Positions 1 to 28,101 of a DNA stretch of 64,000 nucleotides are shown here, piece after piece. The position numbers and the translations under genes are program-made. Position 1 is the stretch's first letter. Each line of letters starts with the position of its first letter. The notes under the pieces are model-generated. The model did no database searches. It saw only the letters and a list, made by a program, of their open reading frames with translations, and was not told where the DNA came from. This DNA is from Branchiostoma floridae (lineage: Eukaryota > Chordata > Leptocardii > Amphioxiformes > Branchiostomatidae), in assembly GCF_000003815.2 (NCBI RefSeq), contig NC_049988.1, positions 21,062,534 through 21,126,533 on the forward strand, written 5' to 3'.

Positions 1-35
1 TCTTAAGCTACTGATTAATCTGCCTAGAGATTAGG

Positions 36-601
36 TGAAGTCTGCCATCTCTGACTGCCCCTGGGCATTATGGGTAAGGGGGTGAAGTCTGCCGTCTCTG
101 ACTGCCCCTGGGCATTATGGGTAAGGGGGTGAAGTCTGCCGTCCCTGACTGCCCCTGGGCATTATGGGCAACGGGGTGAAGTCTGCCGTCCCTGATTGCC
201 CCAGTATGGGTAAGGGGGTGAAGTCTTGCGTCCCTGACTGGCCCAGTGGGTAAGGGGTAAGGGGGTGAAGTCTGCCGTCTCTGACTGCCCCAGTATGGGT
301 AAGGGGGTGAAGTCTGCCATCCCTGATTGCCCCAGTATGGGTAAGGGGGTGAAGTCTGCCGTCTCTGACTGCCCCTGGGCATTATGGGTAAGGGGGTGAA
401 GTCTGCCGTCCCTGACTGCCCCAGTATGAGTGAGGGTTTGAAGTCTGTATGTGTGAGGGGGTGAAGTCTGCCATCCCTGACTGCCCCAATATGGGTAAGG
501 GGGTGAAGTCTGCCATCCCTGACTGCCCCAATATGGGTAAGGGGGTGAAGTCTGACATCCCTGACTGCCCCAATATGGGTAAGGGGGTGAAGTCTGCCGT
601 C
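36..601 (+). repeat. intronic minisatellite, about 14 units
   Basis: Units of roughly 40-58 bases built on gggtaagggggtgaagtctg and ctgactgcccc. Each unit contains a GGTAAGGGG donor-like motif. It fills the intron up to about 30 bases before the first exon seen. The same family recurs at 13415-13575. Confidence 0.9.
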
Positions 602-631
602 CTGACTGCCCTGTTGTCCCCCCTGTTTCAG

Positions 632-17043
<16,412 letters not shown>

Positions 17044-18440
17044 GGGCAAAGGGCAAGGGTCAGCCAATAGGGCCAAAGGTCATGCTGAATCACCCTTAGG
17101 TTACTTGGTACATTTCACACCTGTATATTATACCTAATATGGTCAATATAACCTAATATGGTCATCTGACTACAATAGTCAGTGTTAGTGGTAGCATCAG
17201 ATTTATTTATTCTCCGTGTTGATGTTTGTTTTATAGATTTCCGGAGGAATCTCTACGGAGGCTTGTAAAGCCTCGTCAGCACCAGGTCTAATTAAGCACT
17301 AACGATGTATTTATGTACAATAAGAGGCTAGTAGACCAACATGATTGTGTATTTATTATCCGCAATGTGCAGTCTTGTCTGTTGTAATCTCACAGCAAAT
17401 TCCTTTGGGCGCCATGACAACCGGTAGTTTGAGTCACAACTCAGGCTGGAAAATGCTTGAATCTTATTGGCTGCTTACACACATGACATCATCGGAAGGG
17501 AACCAATCACAGAGCTCCTGCAGGTGGGGGCAGACTGAGGGCAGCTGTCGCCAAAGTTTTTTTTTTGTCATTCGCTAAAAGGTAGACATTTGGGAGATTC
17601 CTTTGTCCTCACCTGAAGGGCACCTGTACCTGCCAGGTGAGGTCACCAGGTGTGCTGTACTCACCTGTACCTGCCAGGTGAGGCCATCAGGTGTCCTGTC
17701 AGTGTGAACTCTGTAGTCGGTTCCCACAAAGCCATTTTCCCACCTGCTCAACCATAGACAGATTTTCCTTTGATAAGATCCATGCAAAAACTTCTGGGTC
17801 AAGGGTCACTGCTGGGTCAAGGTTCATGCTAAACTGAGATTACTGTGAGGCAGACCATGGTGGTCTGGTTGCCATGGTAACGTAGTCTGCATGTAAATAT
17901 GTAAAAAATGGAGAAAAAGCTGCCGGATTTGTGCGTTTGTGTACGATGTATAGTTGTTGCGATGGTTCATGTTGCTTACATGTAACAAAGTTGTAGGTAG
18001 CAGATTATATGGATAATTATACCCAGAGGATATATGCACCACCAACAGTATATAAACAAGTCTGTTTTGTTGACTTGACTGATGCTGTGTGAAACTTTAA
18101 AGGGGACTCCATGAAAATCGTGAGAAACATGTCAGAGATCAGAAATAACCAGGAGGTAGCTACAGGAAAAGTACTTTGAGAAAGGAAGTTGCAAAGATGT
18201 TCCCAAACTATTTTACGATGCAACCCTACTTTTGAAATGGAATGAGCTATTAACCTTTACCCCCTACCTTGTGGTGTCAGGTTTCATGTCCCCTTGTACA
18301 GCCAATGAACAAGCCAGGATCCCAGCAGTGTGGTTTATATAGTTACATGCTGTACATACTAGTTTCTACAGCCTCCACCACGATGGGTCTTGTGCAGTGC
18401 GTACTCTACTACTTTGTGGAATTGTGCAATGTTGAGCCAG

Positions 18441-18540
18441 NNNNNNNNNNNNNNNNNNNNNNNNNNNNNNNNNNNNNNNNNNNNNNNNNNNNNNNNNNNN
18501 NNNNNNNNNNNNNNNNNNNNNNNNNNNNNNNNNNNNNNNN
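18441..18540. other. assembly gap (100 N)
   Basis: Standard unknown-size gap. Confidence 0.95.
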
Positions 18541-18622
18541 GACAACTGTGATGCACATGCTAGTGGAAACCCTTGGTGGGTTGAGATGTGCGGATGTGAA
18601 TGGGGACTTGCTTGTGTCTTAA

Positions 18623-18933
18623 GGTGGGGTCACACCTGCGTATATATTTAAGTCCGTATGAGGCGCGCATGAGAGTACATGTATTTACCTCCACCAGGCT
18701 CCACAGGTCGTTAATGATAATAGAAATTGGACAAACGTAAACAGGTAACATGTCAGACGAGTTAGCTGGGTCGCTAACCATACTTCTCGGTCAGCTAACT
18801 CATCTGGCATGTTGTGTATCTATATTTGTCCGATTTGTACAATTTTTCCCGCGCCCTGTGGAGCCTGGTAGAGACTAAGAGCGTCATACGCACCTCAAAC
18901 GGACTTGAATATATACGCACGTGTGACCCCACC
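18623..18933. mobile_element. Harbinger-type MITE with TAA target duplication
   Basis: Termini GGTGGGGTCACAC and GTGTGACCCCACC with extended inverted similarity (atatatt..aagtccgt). Flanked on both sides by TAA (18620-18622 and 18934-18936). No coding capacity. Confidence 0.82.
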
Positions 18934-19814
18934 TAAAGAATAGGTGGACGTTCCCGCATAATTTCTAGCACCAAGTAATTTTTTTCCACAAATATACATT
19001 TTTATAGTGTATTTTTTCCACGATTTTGGAATAATATACACGAAAGAATAATATATTTTTTATTTAACTAAAGGGAAAAGGAAGTTTGAGGCAGAAAGTC
19101 ACAGGAGGTTTTGTTGTTCTTTCCTCTCGTTCAAAGTCGAAGTGTCAGAAATGCTACAAAAGTGGAAGAAGCCTTACTTGACCCCCCCCCACACACACAC
19201 ACATCTGCACCCCCACACACACACCTGCCCCCCCCACATCTGCCCAACCCCCCCCCCCCCTCTGGTTTTCCACTGACATGTGCAGAAGCTGAGGTTCTTT
19301 GTCCGAGTCGTTCTTGATGCAGTGAAATATGAAGTGTTATCCCGGTGCAGTAGAAAGTATTTTTGTATGCAATTGTACGGATGTGAAAATGCAGTATTGT
19401 GATACGATATGGCACCCTGTAGGTAGTAATTTACCTTCTGAGTTGTCAACATCCCTTTTTTCATGTGGGCGAATCGCTGGTTCTTTATACATAAACCAAG
19501 ACATAAAATCACATCCGCCTTGTTGGCAGTGACACCTGCCTGCAGTGTGGACATTAAATCACATCCACCATATTTGCAGCGACACCTGACTGCAGTGTGG
19601 AATAGAGTGGTCAGTATTGCCCTGAGCAAGGCGACAGTTATGTTATTGTTAGGGTTACTGGGTGGGCTGACTACTCTCTCTACTCGACCTTACAATAGTC
19701 GGGGCTAAAATGCAAGTGTCTGGAGCGGCTGTCATTCGGCGCTAACTCAGGTGACCTCAATACGACAGTAATTGCCCCAGGTGCGGCCATACGACTGTAG
19801 AGTTGAACTACTCA

Positions 19815-19925
19815 CACCGGGAAGGACCCCTACTCTTTTCGATAAGTGTGGTGGGTTCTTAAAAGTGCTCGAGGTGTGGCTCTCCTCAAACACGGGACCC
19901 AAGACGGTCACCGGAACTTTGGCTG
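19815..19925. repeat. dispersed repeat, copy 1 (cgataagtgtggtgggttct)
   Basis: cccctactctttt, gtgtggtgggttctt and gtgtggctctcc recur at 42720-42835, and more weakly at 31730-31790. Family not recognised. Confidence 0.6.
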
Positions 19926-20146
19926 TGAGTTTATGTCTTGGTTGTGATTAGAGAACGTTGTTGTGTTATCCACTGAGTTGTCAACCCTTCGGGCACACCT
20001 TAAGTTCGTTTCTTACCTGGTTTACAGGTGTTTTATATACTTCAGCTGTTTTACTCTACGTAGTCTTCACAAAGGTGGCGCTAAATTAATTAATTTTTCT
20101 CAGACATTTTCAAGTAAAACTGAAGCAGGGAGGGCAGCATGAAAAC

Positions 20147-20340
20147 TAGTCTCTACCAGACTCCGGATCGCTGGAAAAATCGTAGAAATGGAACAAATAG
20201 AGGAGTAAGCCGGCCAAAGGAATATAACCGTCTAGGGAACAGCACGCGATCCATCGCGAGCTGTTCCCTGGCCGGTTATATTCCTCTCTATTTGTTCCAT
20301 TTCTACGATTTTTCAGCGATCCGGAGTCTGGTAGAGACTA
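20147..20340. mobile_element. near-perfect palindromic MITE, copy 1
   Basis: Begins tagtctctaccagactccgg and ends with its inverse. The arms (about 90 bases) include cgtagaaatggaacaaatag. A second copy begins at 63824. Confidence 0.88.
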
Positions 20341-20517
20341 CTTGAAAACAGGGTTGGGAGGGGAACTTGAGTCTGACTCCATGAAACTTTGTGTGCCAAG
20401 GAACAGACTTTCCCTCAGCATCTGTTTTCATGTTGGAATTCCAGTTTTGGTTTATCTTTCTAGATTCAACAAACTAAACTGTCATCATCTCTCTTCTGTG
20501 TAATGTTAGTTCACCAT

Positions 20518-20703
20518 TATCCGCGGGGTAACCTATATCCGTTGTATTCTAAAGCAGGGAATTTTGGTACGTCAAGTCGAAGGATGGTATTTTCAAAACT
20601 GCAATATTTTGAAAACTGCAGTTTTTGAACCACCGTCCGTAGACTTGTCATTCCTCATAACCCTGTTTTTAAAGACAACGGACATAGGTTACCCCACGGA
20701 TAA
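20518..20703. mobile_element. palindromic MITE
   Basis: ttatccgcggggtaacctat and its inverse (ataggttaccccacggataa) bound an element of about 186 bases with a second inner palindrome (actgcaatattttgaaaact). Confidence 0.82.
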
Positions 20704-21939
20704 AGGTGACCTAAGCGTTACCTGTAGTACCTCGCGTCTCAGGATTCAGGTTTGCATACATCAGAAACGTCCTCTACACAGACTTTAGAAAATAGAACTT
20801 CATGCACAAAAATTTATCGAAAGTGATTCTTTTCCATGTCATGTTGATGCCAACCTTGAGATTGTCGATTTTCTGTATAAATCTTGTTTTTGATGAGTTC
20901 GGATAAAAAGCCGTGTTTCCGTCCAATGATGTTCCCTCTGGGAACAAGAGAGAACGCCGATTGTGTGAAACCTGTGCGATTTTGTGGCCTGGGTCCCGCG
21001 TACGGTGTTGTCCGTTGTTGCCGCCATGATACCATGGTCCGTCCGTGCCATGTCCGCTGTGCAGTGTGTCTGTATCTTACAGTATATTGTGTCGCCAACC
21101 GACTTTTGTATTGTATAATATCAGGAAATAATTCTACACCAACCTAGAGCCCCTCATGTATATAGACTTTTAATTTATTTCTATGTACTTAAAATAAACA
21201 CTGAAGTGAGTTTAGTGATGTAGAGTTCACCACAATTTGATTTTAGACTCTATCGTCAGGCAGCCGTTAGTGTAGGCTGCCTCGTCATGTTGCCAAACTT
21301 GGTTTCATTTTAACCCTTTTACGCAATGTTGGCTGTTATAGAGGTGAGAGTTTGGGACAGAAGTTGAAGAAAGATTGCTATGAATTTTGATTTTTTTTCC
21401 TTCAGCTTTTTATGGTTTTGTGAATGATTCATTGTAGCTGACAGTGTAAGTAAATATCGAAGATAAAATCTTGCAAAGGATTTAACCCCAGAATTTATGC
21501 AGATTGAATTAATTGCGGAAATTGTCAAATTTCTTGTAACAAAATTTAGGAAATTTTCACTATTTGAAGACTAGCCAGAGAAGTTCGCAGCAATGCTGAA
21601 AGAGACGCGTGTCTTGAAAAAGCAGCACGAAAAAGTTCTGTCTGCTCTTTCTCTCAAAAGTCTTTAAACCATTTACAGCAAGCGTTTTTCTGTCATAGTT
21701 GTAGGACCGAGCTGTGCCTCAGAGTTAACCCCTGGCCTGCTACCCCCACCCCCGTTTGCCAGTGTCTATGTGGTACATGGACACCCATAGTGAACCAAGC
21801 TTAAGGGTTAAACTGTTGTATTGTATAATATATGAATTATGCAACACTGTTTTGGACTTGTGGAAGGTACTTGTCAGGGAAAGCTGTGAACTCTGACCTT
21901 TGCCAGGAAATGGTCAGAGTGATTATATATGAATTGTTT

Positions 21940-22320
21940 CCTTTTCAAGGGGAAAGTTTGGAACTCGGAATTTCTCTGCAATTGGTTAGGAAAATTGTGA
22001 AACTTTTCCTGGAATTAGTATGTAAGAGCTGTAAACTCTGACCTCTATCAGGAATGATTCAGGAGAAAGTCGTGAACTTTAACCTTTTCCTGGAATGGAT
22101 CTTAATAGAGCTACTTGAAAGAGCTGTAAACTCTGACCTCTTGTTGGAATTGTTCAGGTGAAAGTCCTGAACTTCGACCCTTTCCTGGAATGGATCAGAA
22201 AAAGTTGTAAACTCTGACCTCTTCCAGGAATTGTTAAAGGGGAAATATTTGAACTTTGACCTCTTCCAGGAATTGTTAAAGGGGGAAAGTTTTGAACTCT
22301 GACCTCTTCCAGGAATCATA
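21940..22320. repeat. degenerate tandem repeat, 40-60-bp unit
   Basis: Around eight units with gtaaactctgacctcttcca, ggaattgtt and ggggaaagt. Not near an exon. Confidence 0.8.
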
Positions 22321-22858
22321 TGCAATATACCACAGTAAGATGTGCTGCAAGTTCATGTCCAGATTTGAACATTCATTTCCCAAATTTTAAAGGTACAATG
22401 TTTGAAATATTAGATTCATCATAATCATACATGCGTCAATGCTTATTTTGCGTCATGGAGTCTTTATCATTGCCATAAACTTGACATTTTAGAGACATTT
22501 TACTTGCAAAAGGGAATGTCCATTGCCAAATTTGCAGTATGTTTCCAAACAGTGTGATATTTCCTGGCACACTTAAAACGGAACGGAGCAGAAACAGCCA
22601 ACATGGCCATTTGGTCAGTTTCAGTGAGATTATTCATGATTATACCCGAACGTTCTCTGCATGTGTTTTGTGCTTCTGATTATTAACAACTTTTCCTGTT
22701 TAATTTTGAAGACATCGATGCCATGCTCTGTAAGAAATAAATTCTATGGGAAAATAGGAAAATGTGGCAATTTTTTTATTGTTTGTTAATCAAAGTGAAC
22801 GTACATGATTGGAGATCTTTGTATTGTAGGAGAGAGAGACCGAAAAGTAGTGTGCATT

Positions 22859-23100
22859 TGTTTGTGTGTGTGTGTGCGTATGTGTGTGTGCATGCGTTTG
22901 TTTGTGTGTTTGCTTATGGGTGTGCGTGCGTGTGTATGCGTTTGTGTGTGTGCGCATGTGTGTGTATTTGCGTTAGTGTGTATATATGGGTGTGTGTAAG
23001 AGTATGTGTGTAAGAGTGTGTGTGAGTGTTTTTGTATGTGCGTATGTGGGTGTGTATGTGTGTAAGGGTTCGTGTGTTTTGTGTGTGTGTAAGAATGTAT
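22859..23100. repeat. (TG)n-rich microsatellite
   Basis: Imperfect gtgtgtgtgcgtatg tracts. Open frames through it are artefacts of the dinucleotide repeat. Confidence 0.9.
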
Positions 23101-23487
23101 GTGTGCATCTTTGCATGTTCAGGTTAGTGTGTTTACTCGGCAATCAGAAAACTGGTACACACGCAGAAAAACTGCTCCATGTTTAAAATCAGAAAACGGG
23201 TATACAAGCAGAACACTAGTGACGCTGTACAGTAAGTACAGTATCGAAGCAAAGCAATTCTCTGCTTTACTTTTCTGCTTAACAAGTTGGTTAGAACATA
23301 GGCTCGTTTAAGTGATTTCGGTACGTTCTTTTGGCGAATTTCCTAGTCGAAACAATATCTGGACAACACACGGATATTTGGGGCCTTTGCTCTAACAACT
23401 CCAGATGTACGATTTACTAGTTACTTTTACTGCGGAGAGCATACATACAGATACAGAAGGTGCTATTTATTCCAGGTTCTATATTTT

Positions 23488-23600
23488 ATTGGTTAGTTTA
23501 ACTATACTGCTCATCGTCGGAGAGCCGCTGCATAGTGGTGGTGAGAGTTCCGCCTGTCGCCTACGGACGTCCTGCAAAACATTAACAGAAATGACAGGGA
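23488..23600 (-). repeat. lectin-unit 3' flank module, copy 1
   Basis: cggagagccgctgcatagtg, gtgagagttccgcctgtcgc and ctacggacgt recur at 27275-27385 and 34995-35100. It lies just downstream of CTLD-1, so it marks the 3' edge of the duplicated unit. Confidence 0.85.
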
Positions 23601-23702
23601 TCAGATGTGATGTGTTTTGACATGGTTTATAACAAGAGTATCGATGGTCTAACGTGCTTAGTCAGATGAATAATTGTGGCATGTTTAAAAGATGGAAGGG
23701 TG

Positions 23703-24124
23703 TCAGGAAATGGGACGGTTAGAGCCAGTACCTGGGGCAGCCTGGCATATGAAGTAAAACACACTGTCGCATGGGTAGTCGTGCAACTCGGTTGCTGATC
23801 CGGTGTAAAGAACGCAATCTTCGTTGCCCACATAGCTGTTCGGTTGTCCCGGAGCCCAGGAGTTGTAGGTCCCAAGTGCAGAACCATCCACCCACTCAAA
23901 GCTTCCCTCTTCGCGCTGATCGTGCAGGCCGATCCAGTAGGGCAGCCTGTCGCGCACGGACTTGTACAAGGAGTTCAGGAAGGCGTCGGTCTCAGCGTCT
24001 CGGGGCATGGCGAGGGTGCCGCCGTCTTCACGACAGGCCGCGGCCGCATCGCTGAAGGTCTTCTCTGTGTTGAAGGCCTTGTAGCAGATTCCACGGAACA
24101 CTGCGTAACCTTCAGGACAAGATG
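23703..24124 (-). CDS. CTLD-1 exon 4: C-type lectin domain
   Basis: Acceptor ttccag on the minus strand, phase 1 in, TGA stop at 23705-23703. One exon holds the whole domain of about 130 residues with the usual six Cys positions (CPEGY, CYKAF, ACRED, EDCVL, YPCDS, FICQA). Confidence 0.9.
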
Positions 24125-25428
24125 CTGGAAACAAATTAGGTCAACAACATACATATGAATAAAGCTACAAGTTAATGGAGAGATGTGATGAAATGTATGT
24201 AATTGTTAATGACTTGTAATTATTAGAATAATGATAGTCCCCTAAGTTTAGACCGTCACATGGCAACTCAAACCCAACTTACGCAGCGCCTTACGCATCT
24301 CGTGAAGACTCTGCTCTAAGGCGGCGGTTCGGCTTTGCTCCTTGTCCAGGTCTCGCTTCAAGGCGTCAACAGTGGTGAATAGTTGGCGCATGTCGTCTTG
24401 GTCGCGCTTTAAGGCGTCAACAGTGGTGGCCATGTCGCCTATGTCACGATTCAAGGTGTCAACAGTGGCAGACATGTCGTCTTGGTCGCGCTTCAAGGTG
24501 TCAACAGTGGCAGATATGTCGTCTTGGTCGCGCTTCAAGGTGTCAACAGTGGCAGATATGTCGTCTTGGTCGCGCTTCAAGGCGTCAACAGTGGTGGATA
24601 TGTCGTCTAGCTCACGCTTCAAGGCGTCAACAGTGGTGGACATGTCGTCTTGGTCGCGCTTCAAGGCATCAACAGTGGTGGACAGCTGGCACATGCCATC
24701 ATGGTCGCGTTTCAGGGCGTCAACAGTGGCGGAGAGTTGAGTTATTTCCTAAAGACGAAAGTCAGATTATCACAAATAAGTAGAAAAGTAGAGGGGAAAC
24801 AGCAGTATGTTCCGTGGTAGGTAGTCAATTAAAACGAAGAGCAGAACAACGGAAAGATGTTTGAAAATAGTTTTGTGTACAAACGTGTTTACCTCCTTAT
24901 TCATGACAGTCAGAGGGGCGAATGCCAGAGCAACTAGACCTAGAAGCACGGCAATGCCAGCGGCCATGTAGCTACGGTGGGAGCGGATGAAGCTACAGCG
25001 AGCACGGCAGCCGCTTGCTTCACCGGCATACGTGCGGTCTATTAGAAAAACATATTTGTCTCAGTCACACAGTGGTAAGATAAGTAATGAGAAGAAAGTG
25101 ATTATTCCCTATCTCTAACTGATATTGTGTCTTCTTTTTGTCAAAATGGCAAGATAATTGTATCACTGAAAAAAAAGGCAAGTTACATAAACCGACGGCT
25201 ACCTGCAGACGTGTACGTGGCATAACGTTTCACCGCCTCGGCTTCTTCGTATGTGTCTGTAGACGTTTCTTGGTCTCCTTGCCACTTGTCAAAAGCGCCG
25301 TTGCCATGGCGGCCACGTCCGCGGGAACCACCCTGATGGACAGGAGGGGGTTGGGACGGCGGCCCGCTGGTTTGGCCGCTGTCAGGGCGCGGGAAAGGGG
25401 ACCGGACTGGCTCTGCTTGCTGGTACAT
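23703..25428 (-). CDS. CTLD-1: type II membrane C-type lectin with coiled-coil stalk
   Basis: Complete four-exon model: 25428-25203, 25038-24893, 24748-24283, 24124-23703; 1260 nt, 419 residues, phases 1/0/1 all consistent. An in-frame stop just upstream of the ATG supports this start. Order: a Pro/Gln-rich cytoplasmic tail (starts MYQQAEPVRSPFPRPDSGQT, includes TYEEAEAV); one membrane helix (MAAGIAVLLGLVALAF) with no signal peptide; about nine copies of a 14-17 residue repeat (STTVDALKRDQDDM) forming a predicted coiled coil; and a C-type lectin domain with CYKAF, WIGLHDQ, FEWVDGS, WAPGQPN, NEDC and FICQA. The calcium/sugar motif is QPN, and LHD replaces the usual WND, so sugar binding is uncertain. 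It is a likely surface recognition receptor; the ligand is unknown. Confidence 0.88.
24283..24748 (-). CDS. CTLD-1 exon 3: coiled-coil repeat stalk
   Basis: Acceptor ctttag, donor gtaagt, 466 nt, phase 0 to 1. Nine repeats of the STTVDALKRDQDDM type with occasional RQL inserts, then a terminal ALEQSLHEMRKAL segment. The opposite strand gives long open frames rich in SWSRFKASTVV, which are artefacts of the repeat. Confidence 0.9.
24893..25038 (-). CDS. CTLD-1 exon 2: transmembrane segment
   Basis: Acceptor taatag, donor gtaaac, 146 nt, phase 1 to 0. RTYAGEASGCRARC and basic residues precede a helix of about 22 residues (AAGIAVLLGLVALAFAPL), matching a type II (N-in) orientation. Confidence 0.87.
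25203..25428 (-). CDS. CTLD-1 exon 1: cytoplasmic tail
   Basis: Starts MYQQAEPV and ends at a gtagcc donor in phase 1 after YATYTSA. Rich in Pro, Gly, Arg and Gln (PPSQPPPVHQGG). Tyr residues in TYEEAE and RYATYTSA could be phosphorylated, but they do not fit a strict ITIM or ITAM. Confidence 0.85.
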
Positions 25429-25526
25429 GACCGCACTGTACAGTCAAGAAGCAAACAATACAGCAGCCAACGTCAAGGTGCATGAATATGGACAACAATG
25501 CCATGATTAGTCTGGAGAATTGAGGA

Positions 25527-25660
25527 TGTCTTTGCCCATATTTGGAGGGATGACGCGGTATGACGTGCTGAAGATGACATTTTGTTTTTCTGCAAGAGGC
25601 AGACTAATTTTCTGGGAAAAGAAGCTAACCTTTGGGGCTGGGAGGTCGAGGTGGAAACAT
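25527..25660 (-). promoter_or_regulatory. conserved 5' flank box, copy 1 (upstream of CTLD-1)
   Basis: Starts about 100 bases upstream of the CTLD-1 ATG. Shared elements: tttggagggatgacg, attttgtttttctgcaag and gactaattttctgggaa. Copies at 32935, 33502, 35205 and 43517. Promoter role is inferred from position and conservation only. Confidence 0.6.
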
Positions 25661-26035
25661 GGAAAATATGATACATTGACAATGTAACATGCAACGGCTG
25701 AAGGCCTTTTGAAGGTTTTAAAACAATATTGAATGTTTCAGCAATGTTTTGTTTCTTTATCTTTTGATACTTTCAAAATGCTGTCGGTTGTGCGGATTAC
25801 GAAACGGTGCAATATAAGCATGGGCGCCAGGGGGAGCCGTATGCTGGTCTAGAAAATTGTTAAATCTTTTGACGCAAAACAACATCTTCTAACGCAAAAC
25901 AACCACCCTCCCAATGGAAGTACAAGAATGAAGAATTTGTTCTTGTAAAGCAGGACTAAGCTGCGTTAGTGAAGAAAAGCCCGCCATGATTGGAGCACAG
26001 TTTTGGATACAGCATGCCCTATACTATGATAACAT

Positions 26036-26285
26036 AAGTCACATTCAGCATCAGGTAACATAAGTCACATTCAGCATCAGGTAACATAAGTCACATTCAG
26101 CATCAGGTAACATAAGTCACATTCAACATCAGGTAACATAAGTCACATTCAGCATCAGGTAACATAAGTCACATTCAACATCAGGTAACATAAGACACAT
26201 TCAGCATCAGGTAACATAAGTCACATTCAGCATCAGGTAACATAAGTCACATTCAGCATCAGGTAGCATCAGTCACATTCAGCTT
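26036..26285. repeat. 26-bp tandem repeat, about 9 copies
   Basis: Unit aacataagtcacattcagca plus tcaggt, nearly perfect. Confidence 0.93.
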
Positions 26286-26394
26286 AACAGCAAACACTTT
26301 ATAAGCACCATACCTTTATGCCTCATGTGATTAATATTGTCAGTGTCCAAATTTGGACAACACGTATATATATGGAGCGGACTGACGCTAGCTG

Positions 26395-26860
26395 ACATCT
26401 GTCTCACCACAGTCACCCCTCAGTAAGACAGCCGGAGCCGCAGAGTTCCCGTTTACAACATTTATTCAGTCTGTCTATTCAGGCCTTCAGACCGGTTTAA
26501 TCAATGTGGCTTCTTCAGTGGTCCAGGCTCAAATGAGCACAGTATACAAACTTTGGAGTACAGCAAGAAAATCTCTATGACTTATTTCAAGCTTCTTGTA
26601 AAGGAAATTCCATCGACTGATCCTCACGCTAACCGACACGTTTCCCACCACAGTCACCCTCAGTAAGACAGCCGGAGCCACAGAGTTCCCGTTTACAATT
26701 TTTATTCAGTCTGTCACACAAAGCGGTTTCGCCTTTGTGGCTTCTTCAGTGGTCCAGGCTCAAATGAGCACAGTATACAAACTTTGGAGAACAGCAAGAA
26801 AATCTCTATAACTTGGTTTAGGCTTGTTACAACGGAAATTCCTTCAATAAATACCAGCAA
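26395..26860. repeat. intergenic module duplicated in tandem
   Basis: Two copies of caccacagtcacccctcagt ... cttcttcagtggtccaggct caaatgagcac (about 245 bases apart). Further copies at 34366-34560 and 43998-44250 belong to the receptor repeat unit or to a transposon carried with it. Confidence 0.8.
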
Positions 26861-27059
26861 TTCTGGTATTGTGTTTTTTGTCCGTTTACAACAACAAAAG
26901 GAAGGAAGTCTATTGCGAAAACAGTGAGGTTACGCTTCATTACAATGAGTGAAGTTGTCCTTACATTTTGTTAGTCCTGTCTATCAGCATTTTGTAGGAA
27001 ACGCTCCAGAAACAGGCAATAGATTTGATACAGCCAAACCAGGAGCTTTCCAGCTTCTA

Positions 27060-27385
27060 GCAAGTTTTCTATGTTTAAAAATGGCTATGTGCATATCTTA
27101 CGAAACGTACATTTTCTCTGTATGAAAACTCAGCGTGTCTACCACTGTAAAGTACGTGATCCATTGCTTTGGTGCCCATTCACTATTTCTTCCATTAGCT
27201 TTCTACTCAGCAAACTCTTAAACGTATTCATAAAACAACGCGCCTGTTGCTATAATTCCAGGTTTCACGTTTTACTGGTCAGTCTTACTGCGGATGGTCG
27301 GAGAGCCGCTGTACAGTGGTGGTGAGAGTTCCGCCTGTCGCCTACGGACGTGCTGAAAAATATTAACAGAAATGGCAGGGATATG
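27060..27385 (-). repeat. lectin-unit 3' flank module, copy 2
   Basis: Collinear with 34775-35100 and, for the final part, with 23488-23600. Lies downstream of CTLD-2. Confidence 0.85.
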
Positions 27386-27673
27386 ACGTGAAGTGTTTAT
27401 AACAATAGCAATACTAATTAGCAATACTAACTAGACTACCTCCATGAATCAATTTATGCATGGGATGTTCACCTTCAACAAACTTACACATGTCACAACT
27501 ATAAGATTCTCATAATTTATCATTAAAAGATTTTGCAATTTTTGTTTAAAATATGCAAATCAGTCCCTCATTTGCATGTGTGATATCTGTATATTTCATG
27601 GCTGTTATGATAGTCTAATGCACTCCGTGTAATGGATACTTAAGCTGTGGCATGTTCACTAGACAGAAAGGTT

Positions 27674-28101
27674 TCAGGAAACGGTACGTTTATAAATACC
27701 TGGAACAGCCTGGCAGATGAAGAGACGTGGCATGTGGCATCGGTAGTCGTACCACTTGTCTTTATAGATGTCGGAGTAAAGAACGCAATCCTCGTTGCCC
27801 CTATAGCTGTCCGGTTGTCCCGGTCCCCAGGAGTTGTAGGTCCCAAGTGCAGAACCATCCACCCACTCAAAGCTTCCCTCTTTGCGCTGATCGTGCAGGC
27901 CGATCCAAAAAACACCCCTGTCGCTGTCGCTCACGGGCTTGTACAAGGAGATCAGGAAGGCGTCGGTCTCAGCGTCTCGGGGCATGGCGAGGGTGCCGCC
28001 GTCTTCACCACAGGCCGCGGCCGCAGCGCTCCAGGTCTTCTCTGTGTTGAAGGCCTTGTAACAGATTCCGCGGAACTCTGCGTAACCTTCAGGACAAGAT
28101 G
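27674..28101 (-). CDS. CTLD-2 terminal exon: C-type lectin domain
   Basis: Acceptor ttccag, phase 1 in, TGA at 27676-27674. Very similar to the CTLD-1 domain through NSWGPGQP, then diverges over the sugar-site loop (DSYRGNEDC, YKDKWYDYRC). Confidence 0.9.

Larger units (their letters stand above)
17044..23600 (+). other. adenylate cyclase 3' UTR / intergenic region
   Basis: No further gene is supported. AATAAA-type hexamers occur (around 21190 and 22733), but the end of the transcript cannot be chosen. The region holds an N gap, four palindromic elements and simple repeats listed separately. Confidence 0.6.

Noticed and set aside
22762-23186. Cys/Val-rich frames
   Set aside because: Products of a TG-rich microsatellite; the same applies to 38055-38438.
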